Origin: Hsuehochloa calcarea
Taxonomy: Eukaryota > Streptophyta > Magnoliopsida > Poales > Poaceae
Length of the DNA: 64,000 nucleotides
Direction of reading: 5' to 3'
NCBI GenBank assembly: GCA_036346395.1
Contig: CM070605.1
Location: 496,001 to 560,000, forward strand
Shown here piece after piece: positions 11,761 to 23,599 of the stretch (position 1 is the stretch's first letter; each line of letters starts with the position of its first letter). The position numbers and the translations under genes are program-made. The notes beneath the pieces were generated by a model. It did not search any database and had not been told where the DNA came from. It saw only the letters and a list, made by a program, of their open reading frames with translations.

Positions 11761-13628
11761 TGTGGATATCGTGAGGATATGTGCACGATCTCAGGATGAT
11801 GAGTCAATTGGCAATGGCGTTGTTGGTTTGCAAAATCTCGCGTTTTGGGTTTGCTCAAAAATTTGTCGGACCCGGTGATCGGCCGGTGGTGTCGGCGGTC
11901 GACCGCCTGCGTGGAGGAGTCCGGCCAAGCCATGGTGGCGGTCCGACCATAAAATGTTTTTGGTTTTTGGAGTTGGGCCAAAAATAGGTTGTGTAGGCAA
12001 GTGAGGAGTCTCTGGATGTGGTCCCATCATTTTGGAGCTCGATCAAAAGTTCTATTCGTTTGAAAATTCGGAAGGTTTGAATTTTGAGTTGAAAATTTGG
12101 CTAAGTCCTTTGGACCGGTCCGACCGCCGTTGTGGGAGCGGTCCGGCCAGCATGAAATCGGTCGGACCGCCTGCGTGGGGCGATCGGCCGCAATGGCTTG
12201 AAGGTTAGCCAAGTGTTGCATTGAGTTGGTTTTGATTGTGTTATTATATGAACTTCAATGCTTTATTGTTGTATATTGCATTGCGGGAACGGCGTGGATC
12301 AAGTTGTGAAGAACTTGTTCCGGAAGCGGTTTGTTTGTCTATTGTCATGCGGTGGCTTGCGGTCGGCAACGTCAGCGGTGAGTGGATCGGGACTACGCTT
12401 GGAGAGCCGAGGTCGAGCGATCGGGGATACCGGGTGGTCGTGTGACACAAGCATGGTGCGAGAATGGGCAAGATGGATCGAGCGGGTGGTTGATGCATTT
12501 GGTTGGATCGGCGGTGCGGATATCGGTGCGAGTCTCTTGGAGGTTCGATGGGATTCGGACAAGAGAGGCTTGGCGGACGTGATGAGAACCGTGATCAACC
12601 TACACGTGGTGAAGCGAGCGATTGCTTCAAGTGTTATTTGTGTGTGGGTCCCATGTGTAAGTGACCCCAAAAAGGAAACCCTAGCTCTCTAGTATAAATA
12701 GGAAGGGGGAGATGAAAAATCTTCTAAGCATTCATTTTAGCCCCTTCTTCCTTTTCTAGGGTTTGGAGGAGAGGAGAGGAGAACTAGGGTTTGGAGTGTG
12801 CTCCTTGTTGAGCTCTTGCCCTCCTTGTTGGAGAGGCTTTGTAAGCATCTTGTTTGACCGAACAATCTTGTGATGCTCAATTGAAAGATCGTTTGCTCCC
12901 TTTTGTGTTCTTCTCCCTTTTGGATGATTTTGGTGCTTCCTTGATTCAAAGGTTCATGCTTGGTCTCTTGGCCTACTTTATCTTGCTTTGATGTGTGGGA
13001 TTACTCCTAGAGTCATCTAGATCATCATCCCCCACAAGCAAGTTTTGAATCAAGATTTTCACATTTCTAGCGTTTGTGCACTTCTTTGGTAAAATCTTGA
13101 GAGATCGATTCTGCGAAGAGGATCTGACGGATCGTCGCTAGAAATAGGTCTCTAATATCATTAGGGAGGTGTGCTCGAAATTTGGTCAAGTTTTATTGGT
13201 TGAATCAAAAGTTTGATCAAATTTCGTTTTAGATTTAGGTGGAGTTTTGAAGCTGGACTCTACGGTCCGCCAGGTCTTTCAACAATGATCGACCGCCGTG
13301 TATTCAGAGCCATTTGGTGTCTTGGGTCGAACCGTTGCCCACCGGTCCGACCGCCGATTAGTTGCCGGTCGGCCATTGGTTGACCGTCGGTCCGACCGCG
13401 CCCGTGGTAGCGGTCGGACCGCCGATACCGAAGGAGCAGTGAGTTCTTTTCTCCGTTTGTGTCGTGTGGTTGAGGGTTTATCAAATCCAACATAAGGCTT
13501 CGTTGTGTGCTTCTCGATCTTCTTAGCTTTCATAGCTAAAGGAGTAAAGTTCGTGTTGGTTTTTGATTTAGGCGAGAAAGTTTTGAAAGCGCCTATTCAC
13601 CCCCCCTAGTCGCCTTTCCGGTCCTACA
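11761..13628 (+). repeat. 3' LTR of the Sirevirus-like element
   Basis: A 1868-bp LTR, TGTGGATATC...GTCCTACA, followed directly by the target duplication AAGTC (13629-13633). The TATAAAT box is repeated near 12694. Most differences from the 5' LTR are short indels in or next to GGTCGGACC palindromes and other CG-rich points. Plain AT-rich parts are almost unchanged. Confidence 0.93.
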
Positions 13629-16600
13629 AAGTCCTTGTTGCCTTTGCTGCATGTGCTAAGACCAATGATGAATGCATTCTTGATTCAGCCTGTACCTCTC
13701 ATATGTGTCCTAATAGGGATTGTTTTGCCACATATGAACCTGTTAAAGGTGATACTATATTGATGAGTGATAACTCATCTTGTAAGGTTGTAGGAATTGG
13801 TTCAGTTCTGATCAAGATGTTTGATGGTATTGTTAGAACTTTGACACGTGTGAGGCACATTCCAGATTTGAAAAGAAACCTCATCTCTTCGAATACTCTT
13901 GATGCTAAAGGGTACAAGTATTATGGTGAAAGTGCAGTTTTGAAGGTATCAAAAGACTCTCTTGTTGTGATAAAAGCTGATATTAAATCTGTCAATCTGT
14001 ACCATCTACGAGGTACTACAATATCAGGTAATATTGTTATAATTTCAAGTTCATTATCTGATTCTGATGCTACTAATGTTTAGCATATGCACCTTGCGTA
14101 TATGAGTGAAATTAGTTTGGCAGAATTGAGCAAGAGAGGACTTCTTGATGGACATAGCATCGACAAGCTGAAATTTTATGAGCATTGTGTGTTTGGCAAA
14201 CACAAGAGGGTGATGTTCAATACTTCAGTTCATACCACATAATGTATTTTGGATTATGTGCATTTTGATTTATGGGGGGCATCTCGCAAGACATCGCTAA
14301 GAGGTGCTCGTTATATGTTAACAATTATTGATGATTACTCTAAAAGAGTGTGACCTTCTTTCTTAAAGCACAAGTCATAAGCATTTTCAATATTTAAAGA
14401 GTGAAAAACTATGGTTGAAAGGCAAACTGAAAAGAAGGTAAAGAAACTTCGCACTGATAATGGGATAGAATTCTGTTCTAATGAATTTGAATTATATTGC
14501 AAGACTAAAGGCATTGCCAAGCACTACACTGTTCCCCATACTCCTCAACAAAATGGTGTAGTTGAGCATATGAACAGGACCATCATTTACAAGGCTTGTT
14601 GTATGTTATCTAATGCAGGTTTGCATATGCGTTTTTGGGTTAAAACTGCTTCCACTGCTTGCTATCTTCTTAATCGATCACACTCTATTGCAATTGAAAA
14701 GAAGACTCCAATTGAGGTGTGGTCTGGTTCCCTAGCAAATTATTCAGAATTGAAAGTTTTTAGTTGTACTTCTTATGCTCATGTTGATAATAAAAAATTA
14801 GAACCTAGAGCTGTTAAATGCATCTTTCTTGGTTAGAAATCTGGTGTTAAAGGATACAAGTTATATAATCATGAAACAAATAAGATTGTGATTAGCAGAA
14901 ATGTTGTCTTTAATGAATTTCCTATGCTTCATGATAAACTGCCTACTAACATTCCTGTTGAGAGTGAGCAGAACTCAAGTGTTCAGGTGGATCATTTTGT
15001 TGGTTCGGATAAGAAAAATATTGATATTCATGATGCACCTATTGTTGAGCAGCCACCACAACAGTTCATTGCAGTTGACATGCTTAGGAGGGAGATTAAT
15101 CTATCCAAGGGGTTGATTGAAGAAGCTAATATTGTTACTTATGCTTTGAGTGTGGCAGAGGAAATTGAAGGTAATATATAACCTTCATCATACTCTGAGG
15201 CTATTAACTCCACTGGTTGTAACAAGTGGATAACTGCTATGCATGATGAGATGTAGTCACTTGATAAGAGTGACACTTGGGAATGAATGAAATTGCCAAA
15301 AGAGAAGAAGCATGTTCATTGCAAGTGGATTTTCAAAAGAAAGGAATGTATTTCTCCTACTGAACCAACAAGGTATAAAGTAAGGTTGGTTGCTAAATGT
15401 TATAGTCAGATTTCAGGTATTGATTTTAATGATATCTTTTCCCCAGTTGTGAAGTATAGTTCTATTCGTACTTTACTCAGTATTATTGCTATGTATGATT
15501 ATGAACTTGAGCAATTAGATGTTAAAACTGCATTCTTACATGGGGAGTTAAAAGAAGATTTTTATATGGACCAACCTGAGGGTTTTGTTATTCTTAGAAA
15601 AGAACACCTTGTTTATATATTAAAAAATCTCTTTATAGTTTGAAGCAATCTCCTAGGCAATAGTAAAAGAGATTTGACTCCTTTATGATCTCTCATGACT
15701 TTAAGCGGTTTTATTATGATAGTTGTGTTTATTTAAAGATTTTTAATGGTTTAACTATTTATTTACTTCTCTATGTTAATGATATGTTGATTACTGCAAA
15801 AGATAAGTCAAAAATAGCAAAACTGAAAGCACAATTGAGTAATGAATTTGAGATAAAGGACCTAGTTGCAGCAAAGAAAATTCTTGGCATGGGGATTATT
15901 AGATAGATGAAATCTGGCAAGTTATACCTTAGTAAACAAGGTTATATTGAGAAGATCCTTCGTTATTTTAATATGCATGATGCAAAACCAGTGAGTACCC
16001 CATTAGCTTCGCATTTCAGATTATCTTCAACCTTATATCCTGAGTCAAATTATGATATTGAGTACATGTTTAGAGTTCCATATTCCGATGCAGTTGGTTC
16101 TCTTATGTATGCCATGGTTTGTTCTCGTCCTAATTTATCTCATGCACCGAGTATTGTTAGTATATACATGTCTAATCCTAGAAAAGAGCATTGGAAAGTA
16201 GTTCAGTTGATTTTCATATATTTGCATGACACTTCTAATGCTTGTTTCCAGTTTGGGAATTCTAGAGATAAACTTGTTGGTTATGTTGACTCTGATTATG
16301 CTTGTGATTTGGACAAGAAGATGTCTATCACAGGTTATGTTTTTACCATTGGTGGTTGTGCTGTTAGTTGGAAGACAAGTTTGCAAGCTACTGTAGCCTT
16401 ATCTACCTTTGAAAGCGAATATATTATTATTTATGAAGCTTGTAAAAAATCTATTTGGTTGAGAGGTTTGTACATTGAGTTTAGTGGAGATAATTCTTGC
16501 ACTACTATATTTTGTGATAGTCAAAGTGCTATATGCCTTACAGAAGATCAGATGTTCCATGAGAGAACAAAGCACATTGATGTGAGATATCACATTATTC

Positions 16601-16734
16601 AAGGTGTTATTGCTCAAGGTGATGTCAAGGTGTGCAAGATAAGTACTCATGATAATCCAGCTGATATGATGACAAATCCAGTTCCTGTTACAAAGTTTGA
16701 GCTCTGCTTAAGCTTAGTTGGTGTTATAGTTTAG
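13629..16734 (+). pseudogene. Protease-integrase-RT-RNase H of the outer copia element (broken)
   Basis: This continues the gag cut at 4200. The protease motif is LDSACTSHMC (about 13680-13710). GAG-pre-integrase lies at about 14089-14241. The integrase core has its acidic residues in HFDLW (about 14260), LRTDNGIEF (about 14447) and NGVVEHMNRT (about 14552). Reverse transcriptase covers about 15287-15900. Its catalytic box reads YVND instead of YVDD (about 15773-15784). RNase H runs to 16734 and includes GYVDSDYACDLDKKMSITGY. In-frame stops or shifts occur near 14083, 14241, 14350, 14836, 15180, 15256, 15643 and 15906. The long open RNase H frame (15907-16734) is intact. The copy is dead: the RT has lost a metal-binding Asp and the frame is broken repeatedly. 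Confidence 0.9.
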
Positions 16735-18501
16735 TGTGGATATCATGGGGATATGCTCCAGATCTTAGGATGATGTGACAATTGGCAATGGCGTTAAAGG
16801 TTTATCGTTTCACGTGTTTTCGGCAAAGAATCGAAATTTGTCGGGCCTTAGGCGATCTGGCCAGGCCTAGCGATGGTCGAGCCGGCCTAAGCGGTCGACC
16901 AGTCACCTGGCGGTCCGACCGGCTAGTGGCAGTCCGATCGACCTTAGTGGCGGTCGGACCGGTAATTTCAGAAAGTGGTGTTTTGAGCTGGGCCAAAAAT
17001 AAAGGGTGTAGGCAAGAGAAGGGATTCTATTGCACTTGGTCTCATAATTTTTGTAGGCTGCAGTCAAAAGTTTTATTCGTTTGAAAATTCGATGAGGTTT
17101 GAATTTGAGTGTTGTTTCGGCTAAGTCCCAAGCTGGCGGTCCGGCCAAGCCAATAGGTGGCGATCGGGCCAGGCCATGGAAGCGATCGACCGATTTCACT
17201 TGGATTGTCGTCCGTCGTGGCGGCGATGTTCGGTTGTTAGGTCAAAGTCATGAGTTTCAGTGCATATGTATTGCATGATGCATGTTTTGACTAACATGGG
17301 TCAAGTTGTGGAGAATTTGTTCCCAAATTCGGTTTACTTGTCTATTGTTGTACAGGTTGTTTGGTGGTCAACGACGGTCAACGACGAGGTGATCGGGACT
17401 AGGCTTGGAGAGCTGAGGTCCAGAACGATCGACAATGCCGAGTGAGGTCAATGAACTCAAGCGTGGTGCAAGATGGACAAGGGTGGCCTATTGGCTAATC
17501 TGCGGTGAAAGATGGCGCGAGATGTAGCTAATTAGGTCAAGAGGAGATAAAGATAGCGTATTAAAATACGTGCGTATGTGACCCATTTGTTTTGGGCCTT
17601 AACGGGAGCCCAATTGAGTCAAACTTCTAGAAGGTCTAAGCCTCCACTATAAATAGAGGAGGGTGGTGGCTGCCCCCTCCCTCTTGTCTCTTTTCATTGT
17701 TTGAAACCCTAATTTGCTTAGGGAGAGGTTTTGTGGAGGCTAGGGTTCTAGAGAGTTTTGATATGATTTTCGTGCTCTTTGATTGAGCATTGTCCTCCAA
17801 TGATGTAGTGCCTGTAAACTCAAATCGTATCAAATCAATCCAAGGAAAGTTTGATCAATGTTTTGTCTCATTGCTTTCCTTCTCTCTTTTTGATAATTTG
17901 AGTCTTTCTTTGATCCGTGAATTTTTGATTGATTTCTTCAAGTGATCTAGCTTGCTGTGACATGTGAAAACATATCTATGATCATCTTGATCATCAATCA
18001 TCCACGAGCAAGTTTTTGGATCTAGTTTCGTTTTGACTTGGTTTTGAACCTTCCTCGTCTCAAACGGAAAAGGATCATAATTCTTCCAAAAAATTTCATA
18101 ATCTTCGATTGGAATGGATTCCTGACATCATATAGATGGTGTGTTCCAAGTTTCATCGAGTTTGGAGTTGTAGATCAAAGTTTTATCTATTTACAACCGT
18201 CATCGAAATTTGTTTGATCTATTCTTGGTAGGCGATCGTCGACCGCCAAGGGTCGTGATCGGACCGCCATTAACCAATGGTCCGACCTTGAGACTGAAGT
18301 TTTGTTCTCTAGCTTGTGTTGATTTTTGTCGTATTGCTTAGACGGTTAAATTGGATTCAATATTAGTCTTCCGCTGTATTGGTATATTGATCTTCATAGC
18401 TTACATACCTACTGGAGTAAAATCTTATTGAATCAATTAATTATGAAAAAGTGTGCGTGCTCCTATTCACTCTCCCCTCTAGTCACCCTTTCGGCCCAAC
18501 A
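16735..18501 (+). mobile_element. Solo LTR, Sirevirus-like family
   Basis: A 1767-bp LTR, TGTGGATATCATGGGG...CGGCCCAACA, flanked by the exact 5-bp duplication TTTAG (16730-16734 and 18502-18506), with no internal region. It is therefore the product of recombination between the two LTRs of a complete insertion. A TATAAAT box is at 17648-17654. It is related to, but clearly diverged from, the LTR at 4201 and is closer to the reversed fragments at 341-863 and 50915-51631. It lies between RNase H and the 3' LTR of the outer copia. Confidence 0.93.
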
Positions 18502-18614
18502 TTTAGTCCTATAGACTAATTGGTGCACGGTGATTTTTATCTTGTTGTGGAATTATTCGGTGATTGATGATTCTTCATTTTGCTACAAGAGTAAATTCGT
18601 CTCAAGGTGGAAAT

Positions 18615-18892
18615 TGTTAATATTTGTGATCCGTGTGTGATCTGAATTCCTAATATGGACAAATTCAAATATGTCATATTAGCGGATTAGTTTCTTACTT
18701 GGATTCAAAGTCTTTTTACCCCTTTATATACCTCTTGCAAACCGCATAGGAGAGTTGACGTCTCATTGTAATTCCCCTGCGTTTTGTAAACTCTCCTCAT
18801 GTAGAGATCATAACCAATCGGCGCCTATGATTTTTCTCGCAAAAGTTTTCCACATAAAAATTCGTGTCTCTTTTGTCTCTATTTTTCTAACA
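18615..18892 (+). repeat. 3' LTR of the outer copia element
   Basis: A 278-bp LTR, TGTTAATATTTGTGATCCG...TTTTTCTAACA, preceded by the purine tract AAGGTGGAAA (about 18604-18613). Its last 233 bp (from 18660) begin the block that is duplicated inside the CACTA element at 29886. Confidence 0.92.
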
Positions 18893-20655
18893 CATTCACC
18901 TAGTCGAAAGTATTCGACTATCAGATTTCTTTCATCCTCCGACTTGGGAGGGTCACGTACTGTAAGGAACAAGAACAAATCGAAAACGATGAACGAGAAC
19001 ACAATGCATATAAGCATACGCCGCCAGCGATGACTAATCTTTCTTGGAATAAATTTGATCTATTATTTACGAGTCATGTTACGTGGCTACAAAGTACCCT
19101 AATGATACCTTCAAACTATAACACGAAAACACCAAAAGCTTTCTACCAAATCACCGTCGCCAAAAGCCTCACGTAACTCTTAACCTCTTCTGGCTTTTAT
19201 ATACTAGAGCCCTAAACCGTATCCTTATCAACACGGACACACAATCCTATCTCTTTCGAAAATCAAGGGACCCGAAACCCTTCAAATCACAGGTTTTTCA
19301 AAATCTTTAAACCTTCCAGTTGTGAGCACCTTCCATAAGTCTTCACACGTTGAAGCCTTCAGGACGACACCTCCCGTAGCTTCTCCACGCATCATGCATT
19401 CACCTTTGATCTCCATGTGCCCCAGCGTAAGCCCGACCACCTCGTGACATCCATGACCACCTGAACCTTAGATTTCCCAATCCTAGTTCCGGTCCTCCTC
19501 GTTATCGACCATGATCGTCTCCACGCCCAACCTGCACATGGAGAAATCAAAGAACGTTTTCTCGGCACAAGTTCTCTAACTTAACCAATATCAGCTCACA
19601 CACGCATATCACACTATCATCTATCAATAAATATGAACCAGATCATCCACGACCTTAATTTCCATATTTTCAGAAAACAACTCGAGACCACTCTTTAAAA
19701 CCGGTCAGACTGCTGGCCGATCAAACACAAGTACTCAAGGTACTCGAAGAATACAAGAAATGAAGCACTCGAAGCCTACGACTACATACGAAGCCTCGAT
19801 TCTGATCGAAGCCTCGACCGCGATCGCAAAGCACATGACTACCGATCGCAAAGCCTACGACTACTGATCGTAAAGCCTACGACTACCGATCACCGACCAG
19901 ACACTGTAGCTTTCGACCATCGAGCAGACGCTGTAGCTATTGACCATCGACGAAATAATGTAGCTTTCGACCTTCGACCATGCACTGTAGCTTTCGACCA
20001 GCAACCAGTCACTGTAGCTTCAACCACCGACCATGCATTGTATCTTTGACCACCGACCCTGCATTGTAGCTCTCGACCATGCAACCCCGACTGTCCTTCG
20101 TACTCGGTACATAGCTCGACTCACGACTGAGTACATTACTCGGTACTCAGAGCTACAGTACTCGGAGTTCCACCACTCAGCACTTAGAGCTATAGTACTC
20201 TGAACTCTCTCACTCAACACTCGGAGCTACAATACTCTGAATTCTATCACTCGGCACTCGGAGCTACAGTACTCTGAATTCTATCACTCGGCGCTCGGAG
20301 CTACAGTACTCTGAGTCCAGTCGAAAGGGATCATCGAGTATCACCGTTTGGACCACCTGATACAAGACATGATCAGACCACCCAAACTGAACATTTCAAC
20401 AACCGAAACTTTTACAAATGCAAATTTTAATATAACCTAAAAGTCAATTATTTAACATCACAAAAATTACGACTAGTCTATATAATCTTTTACGACCAGA
20501 ACACATGGTCAAACAATACAAAATCTCACCAGTGTTACTAGCTCAAACTGAAAACAAGCTGCTGCTAGATGTCGGAGAGAAGCCGGGAAAAAGACGAATC
20601 ATCGTGTGAGCTAAATCTAACTCAACTTGGCATCTTATTTTTCTCGCGACAGAGC
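18660..20655. repeat. Duplicated block, copy A (partial copia LTR plus flank)
   Basis: This ~2.0-kb block, from CAAATTCAAATATG to CTCGCGACAGAGC, reappears almost base for base at 29886-30787 plus 43095-44233, where a chromovirus splits it. It includes the end of the outer copia 3' LTR and the DNA beyond. It holds two tandem-repeat zones: 19780-20090 (units with CCTACGACTACCGATC, then CTGTAGCTTTCGACCA) and 20100-20320 (units CACTCGGCACTCGGAGCTACAGTACTCTGAATTCTAT). No gene is visible in it. Since copy B starts inside the LTR, the duplication happened after the copia insertion. Confidence 0.88.
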
Positions 20656-21012
20656 CGGGAAAAAAAACAGTGGAAGCAATGGCGATTCTTCATTGCTAAG
20701 TTAAGCACGGTTTCAGCTTTCCCTTCCAGGAGATCTCACTCAATACTGTTTTTTTTTTTACAATATCTCTCTCACTCATACTGTTGTGCGAAGCAAGAAC
20801 GAATTATTATCACCTTGTGTACGAATATGATACAGCCGGTCAGTTTTATTTAAGGCCTTCGAACAAAAAGGAAAGTAACAGGAAAAAGAAAAGAAATTAA
20901 AGAAGAGAAGCTCATCGACCACTTGTACCCATAGAGATGGCATACAGATCGTTCATCGATCAGACAGGCAGAGGCTATATGTAGGCGTAGCAGTTAACTT
21001 GCAGGAACTGGA
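20656..21012 (-). terminator. 3' flank and probable 3' UTR of LARP6
   Basis: AATAAA on the minus strand at 20850-20845 lies about 165 bp past the LARP6 stop and is a good polyadenylation signal. Nothing else coding is seen. Homopolymer tracts and ATCGATC-like sequence are present. The duplicated block ends fewer than 200 bp beyond the signal. Confidence 0.5.
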
Positions 21013-23439
21013 CTAGACAAGAACAGGAGCAGGAGGAGGAGCAGCGACCGCCCGGGCTGCCGGCTTCCCCCGGCCCATGGTGAAGCCGCGCGTCCCGTCG
21101 GGCATCCGCGGGCCGTGGGGAGGCTGCCTGGGGCTCAATGGGCATTTCTGGGACGCCTGACGAGGGCTCGACGGGTCGAAGTGGCCGAGCACGCCGGCGG
21201 GGGCAGACTGCGGGCTGTGCGGCGCCGCGACGTGCAGCTTCCCTCGCCCTCTCGCCCACCCTTTCTTGCTCCCGTTCTGGTGATCCTCCGCCTGTCTCCG
21301 TTTGCAGCACATTAGACAGCTGCCAGTCTTAACTGAATGGAAGTTGGCATGAAAGTTCAGACTCACGTGAGCTTCAGGCGAGTAGTCCGCCGTCGGGGAG
21401 TCGGCTGACATCTGGGAGTGCGGCGATTGGTCGTCGTCGGAGCCGGCAAAGTGGCCGAAATCAGGCCGCTTCAGCCTCATCACCGACTTGGGCTGTGACA
21501 AGAGAAGAAAAAGATGACTGGTAATTAGTACCGAATAGCCTGCAAGGAGAGGAGAGCTTCGCTTACGGAGCGCCTGAGCACTGTGCGGACACGGAGGCCT
21601 TTCCTCCAGTTCCGTTCATCGTTCAGCTTCTCGACCTGACAGAAAACAAAAAAAAAAAAAATCAATGGTACATTGCCACACCCGTCAGTGTAAGGTGTAA
21701 CTGCATGCGAGAGCCAATCGAATTTGCATTCCTGATGAAATATAGACAAGTACTCACTGCTTTCTCAGCTTGCTGTGAGGTCTCGTACTCCACAAGGGCA
21801 TGCATCTTTGAGAACACCACACGGTAAAAGAGTACGTGTCAAATTTGGGTTCATACACACACGTAGGATAAATAATCTTTTGCTGAGGGGCAAAAAAAAA
21901 AAAATACAGTTCTGAATCTTATCTAGCCAAACATTGATTGAACTTCTCAATCTGTACAATCAAACTCTTGTGCTAAGACTCTGAGTGCACTCAAGTGTTC
22001 AGCTGCAGAGCATGTGTAATACGTACCTTGTTACTCACTAGCGTGTCTGGCTTGGAAGCCCTTGCCGAGCTAGGCTCTTGAGGGTGGCAAATCTTGATGT
22101 TCTTCACACTGATTGGCATACAGGTTACAGGTACACAAAAACCCCGTTAAAATTAACCATCATGTATTGCAATCTGCAACATCGAGGAATTGTCATGCCT
22201 GACCTTCCGACTACTCCGAAGATCTTCTCGAGGCTGTTTCTTGACGAGTCCTCTGGCAGATTCTCCACTATGATCATCCGAGACTGCGTAAAGAAGAAGA
22301 AAACAGTTCTGGGTGTGGTAACAGCAGAGAAAACCTGGAGCAGACATGGACAGAGAGAACGATTTGTAGCTCACTGACCTGAAGTTCTTCTTTGTGCCTC
22401 TCAGTGAACGGCTGCCTGCGCCGGACTTTCTTGCCATCATCACTGACAATCTGCAGCAACAAAAAAGTAGTAGGAGAGAATTTCACGATCCTACATGAAA
22501 GGATGCCTCATCTATTGCAACTAGCAATTGTTTGAGAGTAGTAACTTACAAGCTTTGTCGAGGTGCGAAGAGCCTTAACAAGCATTTGGTTGGTTGCCCC
22601 AAGAGACTTGATTTTCTTCCAGGATGCAATGACTGATAAGGGAACTGGCCAAACGTTGAACAGAAAAGGCGTTACTAGCTAGTTCTGACATATCATTTCA
22701 TCTTATAAAAACATGTTATACATTTTATCAAGTACTTTGCACAAATATGTATGTTTGACATCAAGAGCTCTGAATATATATTGTTTTTCTTCTTCTTTTT
22801 TTTAAAAAAAAACTTCTGAACATTGTGGTGTTACTAAAAGAATATGAGAGGCAAGCTAGCTGTTGGCACTTACCATAACCTTCAGAATCTTTGTTCATGA
22901 TCTTGAGCAAGAACTCGTTCGCCACCAGATTAATGTCGCTGAATTGGTACTCAACCTATGAAAAAGAGGAGATAGTTTGTGAGCATGTCGTCGTTGGCAG
23001 TCGAGTTTCGACATGACTGCAGATATATTCCTGCAAGAAGAATATATCATGACGGTTAGTTCAAGGATCAAGATTGCCGTCCAGATACCTGCTTGACGAT
23101 CTTCTGCGCAATGTCGGCGGCGCCGCTCCCTTGGCCTGCCCGCTGTTGCTCCCGGCAGCGGCGGCGCCGAACAGCGTGCGCAAAGTCGGGCATGAAGAAG
23201 ACGGGCTCGTGGTCGTGGAAAAAGCTCCAGTCGGGGCCGAGCCCCGCCTGCATCTGCAAGAAGGGCGAGTAGTAGCCGCCAGCGGGCGCGGACATGGGGC
23301 TGGCGGTGGGCGACATGGGCACGAACTCCGGGGCGTGCACGTTGAACTTGAACGGCGCCGTCGGCGTGGCCGTGGCCGCGGCGCCGTCGTCGACGTCGGC
23401 CTCCTTGGTGGACTTGATGTCGCTGCTCTCCTGCGCCAT
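21013..23439 (-). CDS. LARP6: La-related protein 6 (RNA-binding protein), ten coding exons
   Basis: Ten coding exons with GT-AG introns: 23439-23089, 22955-22874, 22644-22550, 22450-22379, 22283-22204, 22108-22027, 21805-21758, 21635-21567, 21492-21367 and 21291-21013. They total 1284 bp and encode 427 residues with no stop. Residues 1-105 are Ala/Pro-rich and low in order. The La winged-helix motif is at about 106-195 (VEYQFSDINLVANEFLLK; VPLSVIASWKKIKSL). An RRM follows at about 203-293 (MIIVENLPEDSS). A SUZ-C-like box is near 396-411 (PRMPDGTRGFTMGRGK). This order is that of plant LARP6, a cytoplasmic/nuclear RNA-binding family involved in mRNA fate. The ATG at 23439 has a TATA box about 105 bp upstream. 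The last intron (75 bp) is divisible by three and stop-free, so retaining it would add 25 residues. It is the only clearly intact host gene here. Confidence 0.93.
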
Positions 23440-23542
23440 GCGGTTGGTTCCTTGATGTGCGTGCGTGCGCTGACCGGCGAGGAGGTAGTAGGTAATTAAC
23501 GAATCGATCGATCGATCGGCGTGTGGGATGGAGGAAGGCGTC

Positions 23543-23550
23543 TATATATA
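23543..23550 (-). promoter_or_regulatory. TATA box of LARP6
   Basis: On the minus strand TGTATATATAGACG lies about 105 bp upstream of the LARP6 start codon. Transcription would start near 23515 and give a 5' UTR of about 75 bp, which also contains the CGATCGATCGAT run at 23503-23518. The position and sequence fit, but the start site is inferred. Confidence 0.65.
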
Positions 23551-23599
23551 CAAGAGAGATGAGATGAGCACGCACGTACGGATCGAGGCGAATCCTGCC

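Larger units (their letters stand above)
4201..13628 (+). mobile_element. Sirevirus-like Ty1/copia retrotransposon, nested
   Basis: It has near-identical LTRs (4201-6071 and 11761-13628), a primer-binding site right after the first, and the purine tract AAGGGGGAGA at 11750-11759 right before the second. The 5-bp target duplication AAGTC is exact (4196-4200 and 13629-13633), so this is a simple insertion into the gag-protease region of the older copia. Internal order is gag, protease, integrase, reverse transcriptase, RNase H, then about 1.4 kb of non-polymerase sequence before the 3' LTR. Long LTRs, a long 3' tail and a motif such as EFEMSMMG after the RT are known from Sirevirus (Opie/Ji-type) elements. 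All main reading frames are broken, so this copy is non-autonomous as sequenced. Confidence 0.93.
2453..18892 (+). mobile_element. Old Ty1/copia retrotransposon, interrupted twice
   Basis: The 5' LTR (2453-2729) and 3' LTR (18615-18892) are clearly homologous and run TG...CA. The 5' LTR is followed by a perfect initiator-Met primer-binding site, and the 3' LTR is preceded by the purine tract AAGGTGGAAA. Domain order is gag, protease, integrase, reverse transcriptase, RNase H, the copia order. A Sirevirus-like element (4201-13628) splits gag from protease, and a solo LTR (16735-18501) lies between RNase H and the 3' LTR. Flanking 5-mers (ATTAC left, CATTC right) do not match, so the target duplication is lost or a flank was rearranged. 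Protein style resembles Tnt1/Tork-type copia elements, but this is a guess by eye. Confidence 0.9.

Noticed and set aside
21115..21332. Plus-strand frames opposite the LARP6 C-terminus
   Set aside because: GC-rich antisense shadows; the minus frame has the SUZ-C-like box.
23074..23499. Long plus-strand frame opposite LARP6 exon 1
   Set aside because: It is the antisense shadow of a GC-rich coding exon whose minus frame carries a clear LARP6 N-terminus and splices correctly.
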